A stretch of DNA of 7,355 bases from Coleofasciculus sp. S288. GTDB lineage: Bacteria > Cyanobacteriota > Cyanobacteriia > Cyanobacteriales > Coleofasciculaceae. The stretch covers positions 1 through 7,355 of the forward strand of contig JAIUYC010000167.1 in assembly GCA_020216575.1 (NCBI GenBank), read 5' to 3'. Below, one piece after another: positions 1 to 5,101 of this stretch. A model generated the notes under the pieces. The model saw only the letters and a list, made by a program, of their open reading frames with translations, was not told the origin of the DNA and did not search any database. Every line of letters starts with the position of its first letter. Position 1 is the first letter of the stretch. Position numbers and translations under genes: made by a program.

Positions 1-7
1 ATTAAAT

Positions 8-47
8 CCGTGGGAAAACCGATAACCTCATAACAAAACCCGCCCTT
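8..47. repeat. Dispersed repeat R1, copy 1
   Basis: The motif CCGTGGGAAA (8-17) is followed after 17 bases by AAAACCCGCCC (35-45). The same two blocks occur in the same order and orientation at 2793-2802 and 2817-2827, with a 14-base spacer. This suggests one family of short intergenic repeat with a variable middle. No coding function is seen. Membership of a genome-wide family is inferred from two copies only. Confidence 0.5.
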
Positions 48-119
48 ACCCAAGGTCGGTATTGGGATAATTTATTTTTTGGAAGTCCCTTAGCTATCAC
101 CTAGCACCTCTTCTTCTCC

Positions 120-140
120 TACTACCTACCACCTACCACC
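120..140. repeat. Heptanucleotide tandem repeat (TACYACC)x3
   Basis: Three consecutive 7-base units (TACTACC, TACCACC, TACCACC) lie just downstream of the stop codon of the minus-strand 72-residue gene. The minus strand reads as G-rich GGTGGTA units. Short heptameric tandem repeats of this type are common between genes in filamentous cyanobacteria. No recognisable terminator hairpin is seen between here and the window start. Confidence 0.55.
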
Positions 141-146
141 TCATCA

Positions 147-365
147 TTAATCCAGCACCTTAAAGGACTTTACTTCCAGTACTGGACCAATCATAGCGAA
201 GCTCATGACATCTTCGCGTATCTCTCCTTCGACCTTCACTTTCAGGTCGGATTTTTTTAGCTCATCCGGGGCGTTCTTGAGTTCATAGGTTTCGCCTGAG
301 TCTGCAACCAAAGCCCAAGTCCCCGGGCCCAGTCCTTTGCGTTCGATAACACCAGTGATACTCAT
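147..365 (-). CDS. 72-residue conserved small beta-rich protein (OB-fold-like), function unknown
   Basis: This is a small soluble protein with no signal peptide, no transmembrane segment and no cysteine. It alternates short hydrophobic strands (ITGVIERKG, WALVADSGETYEL, LKVKVEGEIRE, VLEVKSFKVL), a pattern that resembles small OB-fold or beta-barrel domains. The fold is inferred from the pattern, not demonstrated. The central GPGTWALVADSGETYEL and MSFAMIGPVLEV stretches look like conserved cores. The start is supported by a purine-rich AAGGAGAGG stretch (376-384) upstream of the ATG. Its ATG overlaps the TGA of the upstream protease gene as ATGA (362-365), so the two are very probably co-transcribed and translationally coupled. 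It may bind or modulate the protease, but nothing in the sequence proves this. Translation predicts a cytoplasmic product, whereas the protease domain is predicted to be outside the membrane, which weakens a direct inhibitor role. Confidence 0.85.
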   Translation of the reverse strand: MSITGVIERKGLGPGTWALVADSGETYELKNAPDELKKSDLKVKVEGEIREDVMSFAMIGPVLEVKSFKVLD

Positions 366-2128
366 GCTGTGCGCACCTCTCCTTTAGAAGCAAGATAGGC
401 CAGTCCGAAGCAGAGGAGAGCGTTGACGACTAGGAACGAGCGAGCAACGATGCCCTCACCCAACAACATGACGCTGGGTGACACGACAGCACTCACGGCT
501 AAACAACTAGCAACGCCAAGGGCTGAGCCAATTGCCACCCATTTCCATTGCTTGTGACCGAGGAACAACACCACCAAGACTAAGGGAATCACAACACTGG
601 CAAAAATTGGGTTTAACATACTGCTGCCCTGTACCGCACTTCCTAGTTCGGGGATGGAACTTCCCATCACTCGGAATGGCCACTGAGGAAGGTCAAAGAT
701 ATAAAAACCGCGTAGGAAAAACAAGCCAGAACTTCCCGCAACTAACCCACTGGTGAGCGACCAACTCCAGAAGGGCAGGTAATTCCGCAGGAACCAGGCA
801 AGCAGATAAGAACCGAGAACCATCGCCAGTTTCGGCAGCAGCATCACGGTGCCGCCGTCCATCCAGAACCGAGGATTGAGATAACCGTTGTCTCGCAACC
901 AGCGGAAGAAGTCGCGGAATGTAATTTGTCCTTTCAGAGCCAGCTTAACTGCGGCTGCTGCATCGAGGTGTCCTGCGCCGAAGTGATTGAGAGGATCTTC
1001 CTTGACGGCTCGGGATGATTGCTGCAAGACATTGAGGACTTCATCCGGTTCTTTAATACCACTAGCTTTTACCAACGCCGCAACCCCAGCAACGTGAGGA
1101 GCTGCCATACTTGTTCCTTGGTAGCCAGCAAAAATGTAGTCGCCGGTTTGGGGGTCAATGGTGTTTTGCAAAATCAGACCGGCTTCGCTGCCACCAGGGG
1201 CGGAAATATCCACACCGGCGCCAAAGTTGGAGTAGGGAGCTTTGACACCCGCAGAATCTAAAGCCGCAACACCGATAACACGGGGATAGCGAGCGGGGTA
1301 AGCGGCAGCATTTTGGTTGGCATTCCCTGCTGCTGCTACGATAACGACTCCTTTGTCATAGGCATAGTCGATCGCTTCTGCCATCAACTTACTTTCACCA
1401 GCACCGCCTAGACTCATATTAATGACATCTGCACCGTTGTCAGCCGCATACCGAATCGCTTCGGCAATATCGGCTACCGTACCGCCCCCTCCAGCGCCCA
1501 ATACCTTCAACGGCATGAGGCTGGCTTCGTAAGCAATCCCAGCGACCCCAAAATTGTTATTCGTGGATTGAGCGATTGTACCGGCAACATGGGTACCGTG
1601 ACCGGAATCATCATAGGCCTCAATCCGGTCGTTAACGAAGTCGTAGCCTTTGACAAACTTCGTATTTTTCAAGTCGGGGGCGAGGGCAATGCCAGTGTCA
1701 ATAACGGCAACAGTAACACCACTGCCTTTCGTTTCGTCCCATGCCGATTCAATGTTGATGCTTCGCAAGTTCCACTGCTTGTTGTATTCCGGGTCGTTGG
1801 GAACATCGAAGGCTTGATAGATGTAGTTGGGTTCAATAAATTCGGTGAGCTTGCCGAAGCCCAATTTTTTCAGCTCTTTGATCGTATTGCGATCGCCTTT
1901 CGCAATATATACATTGTCAGCCGCTGAGAATTCACTATTGAGGCGTGGATCGAGGTTGTATTTTTCAGCGAGCAAATTTACGTTCGCTGCAATCTCTGTC
2001 GCCGGGACACTTTCCCGGAAATCCAGCACAATCGACTCAAACTCTCCTCGAGCTGCCAGACCTTTAAAATTAAACAGGGCAAATCCTAGCCCCACTAAAA
2101 ACAAACACGCTATCAAAAACTTTCTCAT
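362..2128 (-). CDS. Subtilisin-like S8 serine peptidase with propeptide and polytopic C-terminal membrane region
   Basis: This is a 588-residue serine protease of the subtilase family. Residues 4-20 are a hydrophobic signal peptide or anchor, and residues about 30-108 look like an I9-type propeptide. The catalytic domain spans about 118-400. The triad is Asp144 (in AVIDTG), His177 (in SGHGTHVAGT) and Ser340 (in GTSMAAPHVAG), and the oxyanion Asn269 lies in AAAGNA. All catalytic residues are intact, so it should be active. After the domain come an amphipathic, aromatic-rich stretch (403-425) and about five hydrophobic segments (near 428-448, 455-476, 505-523, 529-549 and 561-580). Most secreted subtilases lack this. 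It would tether the enzyme in the plasma or thylakoid membrane, with the catalytic domain on the outer or lumenal side. The ATG at 2126-2128 immediately precedes the hydrophobic leader and is the natural start. The gene is first in a two-gene unit with the 72-residue protein. The physiological substrate is unknown. Confidence 0.95.
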   Translation of the reverse strand: MRKFLIACLFLVGLGFALFNFKGLAARGEFESIVLDFRESVPATEIAANVNLLAEKYNLDPRLNSEFSAADNVYIAKGDRNTIKELKKLGFGKLTEFIEPNYIYQAFDVPNDPEYNKQWNLRSINIESAWDETKGSGVTVAVIDTGIALAPDLKNTKFVKGYDFVNDRIEAYDDSGHGTHVAGTIAQSTNNNFGVAGIAYEASLMPLKVLGAGGGGTVADIAEAIRYAADNGADVINMSLGGAGESKLMAEAIDYAYDKGVVIVAAAGNANQNAAAYPARYPRVIGVAALDSAGVKAPYSNFGAGVDISAPGGSEAGLILQNTIDPQTGDYIFAGYQGTSMAAPHVAGVAALVKASGIKEPDEVLNVLQQSSRAVKEDPLNHFGAGHLDAAAAVKLALKGQITFRDFFRWLRDNGYLNPRFWMDGGTVMLLPKLAMVLGSYLLAWFLRNYLPFWSWSLTSGLVAGSSGLFFLRGFYIFDLPQWPFRVMGSSIPELGSAVQGSSMLNPIFASVVIPLVLVVLFLGHKQWKWVAIGSALGVASCLAVSAVVSPSVMLLGEGIVARSFLVVNALLCFGLAYLASKGEVRTA

Positions 2129-2237
2129 GGCAACCCGCCTGCTGTCGCGCCAATATAACCTCTACCATAACTTATGGGTCTCCTCTTCGGTACTCATTGG
2201 GAGGGACTAGTAGACGTCAAAAGGCAAAGGTAAAAAG
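2129..2237. promoter_or_regulatory. Divergent intergenic region between protease and 145-residue gene
   Basis: This 109-bp gap must carry the start signals of both divergent genes. An AT-rich block at 2152-2159 reads TATAAC on the plus strand (2154-2159) and TATATT on the minus strand (2152-2157), and either could serve as a -10 element. No good -35 hexamer is seen at the proper distance on either strand, so the promoter assignment is weak. A purine-rich run, CAAAAGGCAAAGGTAAAAAG, occupies 2218-2237 and supplies an AAAGG Shine-Dalgarno-like sequence (2226-2230), 7 bases before the plus-strand ATG. Confidence 0.3.
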
Positions 2238-2675
2238 ATGGAAAAAGGTCTCCTGTGGTTGCCCTTGCTGGCAGTCTTTATCTGGCTTGCCTGGTCAGGA
2301 TGGAACGAATACCAAAAAGTTGAAGCCTATCGCCTCTGGGCATCTCAGTTTGAGCGAGCCAAGTATGATATTTATGCCGTGCTAGGTCAAAAAGGCTGTG
2401 ACTTAACCTGGGGAAAACCGACGCGCTCTGGAGTGGTGAATCTAGAAACCTTTTCCCTTAAAGACGTTCAATCGATTCGCTTGTTAGTAGATGACCGCGT
2501 CGTTAACTTAGAAACTCCTCCAGCCAAAGGTCGTGCAATTACTTTGGAATTTCTCTTTCCAGCACCCGCCGCCTCAATCAAAGTCCCCTTTACAGAAATC
2601 CCCTTAGCCGTGGAGTGGGGAAAGTATCTAGAAAAGGAATTACAGCGCTTGCGCCTGGAACCTGCCACCGAGTAG
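2238..2675 (+). CDS. 145-residue single-pass membrane protein, function unknown
   Basis: I do not recognise a characterised family. One N-terminal hydrophobic helix (residues about 5-21, rich in Leu and Trp) is followed by an amphipathic helix (23-48). A beta-rich globular part follows (about 55-118), then a C-terminal helix (124-139, EWGKYLEKELQRLRL). Strands followed by a helix recall PH-like folds, but this is inference only. The hexapeptide VVNLET occurs twice (66-71 and 88-93), possibly two equivalent strands. A single cysteine (Cys54) follows the helix region. With a short N-terminus and one helix, the globular part could sit on either side of the membrane. The ATG has an AAAGG at 2226-2230. 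The gene is divergent from the protease operon and the following gene is 482 bp away, so it is probably monocistronic. Composition and length look like a genuine conserved gene, not a chance ORF. Confidence 0.8.
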   Translation: MEKGLLWLPLLAVFIWLAWSGWNEYQKVEAYRLWASQFERAKYDIYAVLGQKGCDLTWGKPTRSGVVNLETFSLKDVQSIRLLVDDRVVNLETPPAKGRAITLEFLFPAPAASIKVPFTEIPLAVEWGKYLEKELQRLRLEPATE

Positions 2676-2720
2676 ACTTTCTTCACCAGGAACGTTGACT
2701 GAGTGAAAGCGATAGCGGTT

Positions 2721-2735
2721 CTCCAAGGATTGGAG
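2721..2735 (+). terminator. Small hairpin downstream of the 145-residue gene
   Basis: CTCCAA (2721-2726) and TTGGAG (2730-2735) form a perfect 6-bp stem with a 3-base loop, 45 bases after the stop codon. No T-run follows, so it is at best a weak or processing-type 3' end signal. A 6-bp stem can also occur by chance. Confidence 0.2.
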
Positions 2736-2792
2736 TACAGCCGTCCATCTCCTGACTTTTGACTCGAGTAAGGGCGAGTTTATCGGATTGAG

Positions 2793-2829
2793 CCGTGGGA
2801 AAGTAGATATCTGGATAAAACCCGCCCCT
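2793..2829. repeat. Dispersed repeat R1, copy 2
   Basis: CCGTGGGAAA (2793-2802) and AAAACCCGCCC (2817-2827) match the blocks at 8-17 and 35-45 in the same orientation. The spacer between the blocks differs in length and sequence (14 versus 17 bases). Only 12 bases separate it from repeat R2 at 2842. Confidence 0.5.
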
Positions 2830-2841
2830 CCGACTCCTCAA

Positions 2842-2875
2842 CCTAGTGCAGTGGGGCAGAAATAAGTAACCCGTT
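2842..2875 (-). repeat. Dispersed repeat R2, copy 1 (inverted relative to 6415-6448)
   Basis: Read on the minus strand, this 34-base stretch matches 6415-6448 of the plus strand at 29 of 34 positions without gaps. It includes the shared blocks TACTTATTTC and CTGCACTAGG. Both copies are intergenic. The similarity stops at the AGG end, which suggests a defined unit boundary there. Confidence 0.6.
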
Positions 2876-3157
2876 AATAAGGAAGCCAAAAGTAGAAAGA
2901 CAAGCTTTTCGTCCTTGAGCCCTTTGCCCTCTACCCCCTGCCTTCTTGTACTAGATGTATTCCACAAGGGGCGAGAACCGCTATAAACTCTTTTTGCCAA
3001 AAGTCACTCGCTGCCTGGTTTCGGCTACCCTTAAAATAAAGACTCTCAGTGGCTAATTTAGCGATGCCCGTGCCAAATACTGCTCGGTGCAATTATTTCC
3101 AGTTGTAGCCCTTGCAGGTTTAATAACAAAAAACCGTTCTGATTAGGGAAGACTGCC

Positions 3158-4102
3158 GTGGATGCGGGAAACCAGCAAAGAATATTAGGCTATTTCATCG
3201 AAGAAGCGAAAGAACACCTCGATACGATCGAAAAAGGGCTATTAAATTTGCCCTCAGTTGTGAAAGAGCCAGAGAGGGTTAATGAAATGTTTCGCGCCGC
3301 CCACTCGGTCAAGGGAGGTGCGGCAATGCTGGGCTTTTCTAGTATTCAAAAGACAGCCCACCGCTTAGAGGATGCCTTCAAAATTCTTAAAGAGAATGAT
3401 ATGAAGGTTGACCGCAAGCTGGAGTCGTTATTTTTGCAAGTCTACGATACTCTGAAAGACTTGATCGAACAACTGCAAGGTCCGTTTGGTCTTCGGGAAG
3501 GGGATGCTGAGAAAACCATGCAGGCAGCTGAGCAAAAGTTCGCTCAATTGCAGAAGTACATCCACCACTTGATGAGTAGTCGTGGTGAAGCAGCAGCGAC
3601 ACCTGCTGAGGAGGCGAAAGCTCAAACGGGGCTTCCCCCAAATTTTGGGACTCAGGTAACGGACATCTTAAAACAGATGTTGCAGCTGTTCAAACAAAAA
3701 GAAACACCAGAGAGTCGGCGAAAACTGCAAGCCCAATGCAAGCGTTTAGCTCAACTGGGAGCAGGGATAAACACTTGGCAAAAGCTACTCCAAACGTCCT
3801 ATAAGGCGATCGCTAATCCCAAGAATCCTTATCAGAAGCTAGCCCCTGTGGTGATTAAGGAAATCAAGCAAGCTAGCGATCGGTTGCAAACAGGGAACAG
3901 TAGTGAAATTGCGGTGAGTCAAGACTTGCAGCAACTTGTAAGTGCAACGCCAACTCCTGCTGCCACTACAGCCACTAAACAGATAACCCTGACAGTCGAA
4001 CCCAAAGCCGCCGCTAAAGAGCTTATCCAAGCGTTTGATAAAAAACAACTGTCGCAACTGGTTAAGTTACTCGTTCAAGCAACTCGTGCCTCGAGTAGTT
4101 AG
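3158..4102 (+). CDS. Hpt-domain (histidine phosphotransfer) protein with uncharacterised helical C-terminal region
   Basis: The first 105 residues or so form a CheA/PilL-type Hpt domain. Its phospho-acceptor is His49 in RAAHSVKGGAAMLGF, the classic HSxKG motif. It should accept and pass phosphoryl groups in a phosphorelay. There is no histidine-kinase ATPase, receiver or CheW domain in its 314 residues, so it must work with partners encoded elsewhere. Split CheA-like proteins with separate Hpt parts are known in cyanobacterial pilus and phototaxis systems. After a linker rich in Ala and Glu (143-156) comes a helical region (163-262), including NTWQKLLQTSYKAI and KLAPVVIKEIKQASDRL, of unknown role. 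A Thr/Ala/Pro linker (262-274) and a last helix (284-310) follow. The start is GTG. AGGGAA at 3145-3150 is ideally placed 7 bases upstream, the nearby ATG at 3162 is out of frame, and the next in-frame Met (44) would cut the domain. Confidence 0.9.
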   Translation: MDAGNQQRILGYFIEEAKEHLDTIEKGLLNLPSVVKEPERVNEMFRAAHSVKGGAAMLGFSSIQKTAHRLEDAFKILKENDMKVDRKLESLFLQVYDTLKDLIEQLQGPFGLREGDAEKTMQAAEQKFAQLQKYIHHLMSSRGEAAATPAEEAKAQTGLPPNFGTQVTDILKQMLQLFKQKETPESRRKLQAQCKRLAQLGAGINTWQKLLQTSYKAIANPKNPYQKLAPVVIKEIKQASDRLQTGNSSEIAVSQDLQQLVSATPTPAATTATKQITLTVEPKAAAKELIQAFDKKQLSQLVKLLVQATRASSS

Positions 4103-4138
4103 TAGTTAGTAGGAGAATAGCCCCTACTAACCACTAAC
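4098..4138 (+). terminator. Long hairpin overlapping the Hpt stop codon, terminator-like
   Basis: GTTAGTAGTTAGTAGG (4098-4113) pairs with CCTACTAACCACTAAC (4123-4138) at 15 of 16 positions around a 9-base loop. The TAG stop (4100-4102) is inside the left arm. Both arms are made of 7-base units (TAGTTAG and its complement). No T-run follows, so factor-independent termination is uncertain. A role in mRNA 3' end stability, or in bidirectional separation from the convergent gene at 4390, is also possible. Confidence 0.45.
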
Positions 4139-4145
4139 AGCTATC

Positions 4146-4253
4146 ACTAGAGCAAGTTGGCAGAAATAACGCTCCAAGAAAAATTCTCCCCCTGCCTCCA
4201 AGAGCTTTCCCTGCTCTCGTAACGGGTGGAAATTTCTGCCAAGCTGGTCTAGT
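4146..4253. mobile_element. MITE-like element with terminal inverted repeats and CTAG ends
   Basis: The left arm 4147-4167 begins CTAGAGCAAGTTGGCAG. The right arm 4232-4252, read in reverse complement, begins CTAGACCAGCTTGGCAG. The 21-base arms match at 18 positions, including a block of 11 (TTGGCAGAAAT). A further A-T pair joins positions 4146 and 4253. The interior of about 64 bases has no coding capacity, and it includes a small stem (AGAGC at 4201-4205 with GCTCT at 4213-4217). CTAG at both ends could be a duplicated target, as made by some IS5-family transposases, leaving inverted repeats of about 17 bases. The mobile nature is inferred from structure alone; a structured RNA or terminator pair is the alternative. 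Confidence 0.45.
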
Positions 4254-4279
4254 TACTCTTGTTTAGGCCGAGACAGAAC

Positions 4280-4339
4280 AAAAGGCAAAAGGCAGTGGTT
4301 CGACAAGCTCACCAATCGGGCAGAAGGCTCCAAGGCAGA
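4280..4339. repeat. Composite short repeat (AAAAGGC heptamers, TTCGACAAGCTCACC, R3 copy 1)
   Basis: Three repeat modules lie together. There are two AAAAGGC heptamers (4280-4293). A half-palindrome TTCGACAAGCTCACC (4299-4313) resembles one arm of the palindrome at 6334-6356. A 21-base unit at 4319-4339 (GGCAGAAGGCTCC...) is identical to 6312-6332. The same association of the 21-base unit with a TTCG...GCTCA module occurs at 6312-6356, which suggests one composite intergenic repeat family. Confidence 0.55.
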
Positions 4340-4389
4340 AGGGAAAAGATTAACTGGTCAAGGTTTCAGTATTTGGCGACTGCTATACA

Positions 4390-4917
4390 TTATCCTGCTC
4401 GTCCTATGTATCGTCCTGCCATCTGTAAGGCGTCAGCAATATCGACATCACCATCGTTATCGGCATCGAGGAAGGAGTTGAGTACAGAATTTGACCCTTG
4501 GGGGTTCTGAGCACTCGTCCCCGATTGGAGCAATTTCAAAACCAGAGGAACTAGGAACGGCAACATGGCTTGAATCGTACCGGAATTTATCCCCGTTCTG
4601 CGTTCGGCTTCTTGTACAATCTGCTGAATCTGAGGCGTACTGAAGAGGAAATCAACCGCTTGAGTGCTGGGTTGAGTTCCGCTGTATTGATTGACGAATT
4701 CTTGAGTTTGCTCATACCCCTGCGTCTGTCGCTTTTGTTGCAGGGCAGAGCGAGCATGGTGTCCGACAACCGATAAGATGGATTCAATCGTTGAGGGATT
4801 TGTATGGGCATTATTGCTCAACTGTTGAACAGTACTGAGAATGCCAGCGAGTTGGTCAGAGCTTCCTTGCCGAGTAGGATTGTCAATCGCGTTTATAATT
4901 TGGTCGAAAAGAGCCAT
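4390..4917 (-). CDS. DUF937-like protein with C-terminal calcium-loop (EF-hand/dockerin-type) motif
   Basis: This is a 175-residue protein. Its N-terminal part (1-135) is helical and Gln/Ser/Thr-rich, with a hydrophobic helix (116-130, IQAMLPFLVPLVLKLL), as in the DUF937 (YidB-like) family, whose molecular role is unknown. Residues 151-162, DADNDGDVDIAD, match a 12-residue calcium-binding loop with acidic residues at loop positions 1, 3, 5, 7, 9 and 12 and Gly at 6. Asp rather than Glu at position 12 is more like dockerin-type than classical EF-hand loops. Only one loop is present, so pairing with another molecule or a purely structural role is possible. It has no signal peptide. The start is well supported by AGGAG (4926-4930) 8 bases before the ATG. 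The gene is convergent with the Hpt gene and divergent from mtnW. The DUF937 assignment rests on recognised sequence character and is not certain. Confidence 0.85.
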   Translation of the reverse strand: MALFDQIINAIDNPTRQGSSDQLAGILSTVQQLSNNAHTNPSTIESILSVVGHHARSALQQKRQTQGYEQTQEFVNQYSGTQPSTQAVDFLFSTPQIQQIVQEAERRTGINSGTIQAMLPFLVPLVLKLLQSGTSAQNPQGSNSVLNSFLDADNDGDVDIADALQMAGRYIGRAG

Positions 4918-4999
4918 AATTTATTCTCCTGAAAGCTTACTGCATTTGACTATCTCACAAGTCGAAGATAACTTACCTCTAGCTAACTACAGAAAATTG

Positions 5000-5030
5000 A
5001 CAATCTGCGTGTCTTTAGACAGCAGATTGT
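5000..5030 (+). promoter_or_regulatory. Near-perfect inverted repeat upstream of mtnW
   Basis: ACAATCTGC (5000-5008) pairs with GCAGATTGT (5022-5030). Inside, TGTC (5010-5013) pairs with GACA (5018-5021) around the loop TTTA, with one bulged G at 5009. The 13-bp stem ends 71 bases before the mtnW start and also lies 83 bases upstream of the divergent DUF937-like gene. It could be an operator, a cruciform or a terminator-like element. No T-run follows on the plus strand. Confidence 0.45.
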
Positions 5031-5045
5031 GACCAAGCCTATAAC
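5016..5045 (+). promoter_or_regulatory. Candidate mtnW promoter
   Basis: TAGACA (5016-5021) and TATAAC (5040-5045) are separated by 18 bases. They match the -35 and -10 consensus with one mismatch each. The -35 box lies within the inverted repeat at 5000-5030, so a regulator bound there could block transcription. Transcription would start near 5052, giving a leader of about 50 bases. Prediction by eye only. Confidence 0.35.
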
Positions 5046-5101
5046 AGGGCAGATACTAAGTAAGTTTTTATTTTCAATACCTACACCCTACTACCTCTCA
5101 A

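Larger units (their letters stand above)
2676..3157. other. 482-bp intergenic region with repeats, no convincing gene
   Basis: It holds a small hairpin (2721-2735), two neighbouring dispersed repeats (2793-2829 and 2842-2875) and otherwise unstructured sequence. A minus-strand frame is open at 2683-3000, but it is built partly from those repeats and shows no domain or ribosome-binding site worth calling. Upstream of the Hpt gene, weak promoter-like pieces are present: TTGCCA at 2994-2999 and TAAAAT at 3032-3037, 32 bases apart, too far for one promoter. The Hpt start signal AGGGAA lies at 3145-3150. Confidence 0.6.

Noticed and set aside
120..140. CRISPR-like repeat
   Set aside because: The units are 7 bases long and directly tandem, with no spacers. 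No array of longer repeats is present anywhere in the window.
2197..2385. 62-residue plus-strand frame overlapping the start of the 145-residue gene
   Set aside because: It is out of frame with the better-supported gene, rich in Lys/Arg/Trp/Cys without pattern, and ends early. It is a shadow frame.
2683..3000. 105-residue minus-strand open frame in the gap before the Hpt gene
   Set aside because: It is made partly of the dispersed repeats R1 and R2, has no domain character and no good ribosome-binding site, and its basic/hydrophobic patchwork looks like translated intergenic repeat. A decayed gene cannot be fully excluded.
2994..3037. Promoter for the Hpt gene from TTGCCA (2994) and TAAAAT (3032)
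   Set aside because: The 32-base spacing is far too long for one promoter, and no partner hexamer lies at 16-18 bases from either.
4259..4510. 83-residue plus-strand frame running from the composite repeat into the DUF937-like gene
   Set aside because: It starts in repeat DNA and continues antisense to a convincing gene. Its protein is Arg-rich and has no recognisable feature.
5000..5101. A SAM (S-box) riboswitch in the mtnW leader, expected by analogy with Bacillus
   Set aside because: None of the conserved S-box core motifs or the multi-helix layout is visible. Only one hairpin is present, and it overlaps the promoter candidate.
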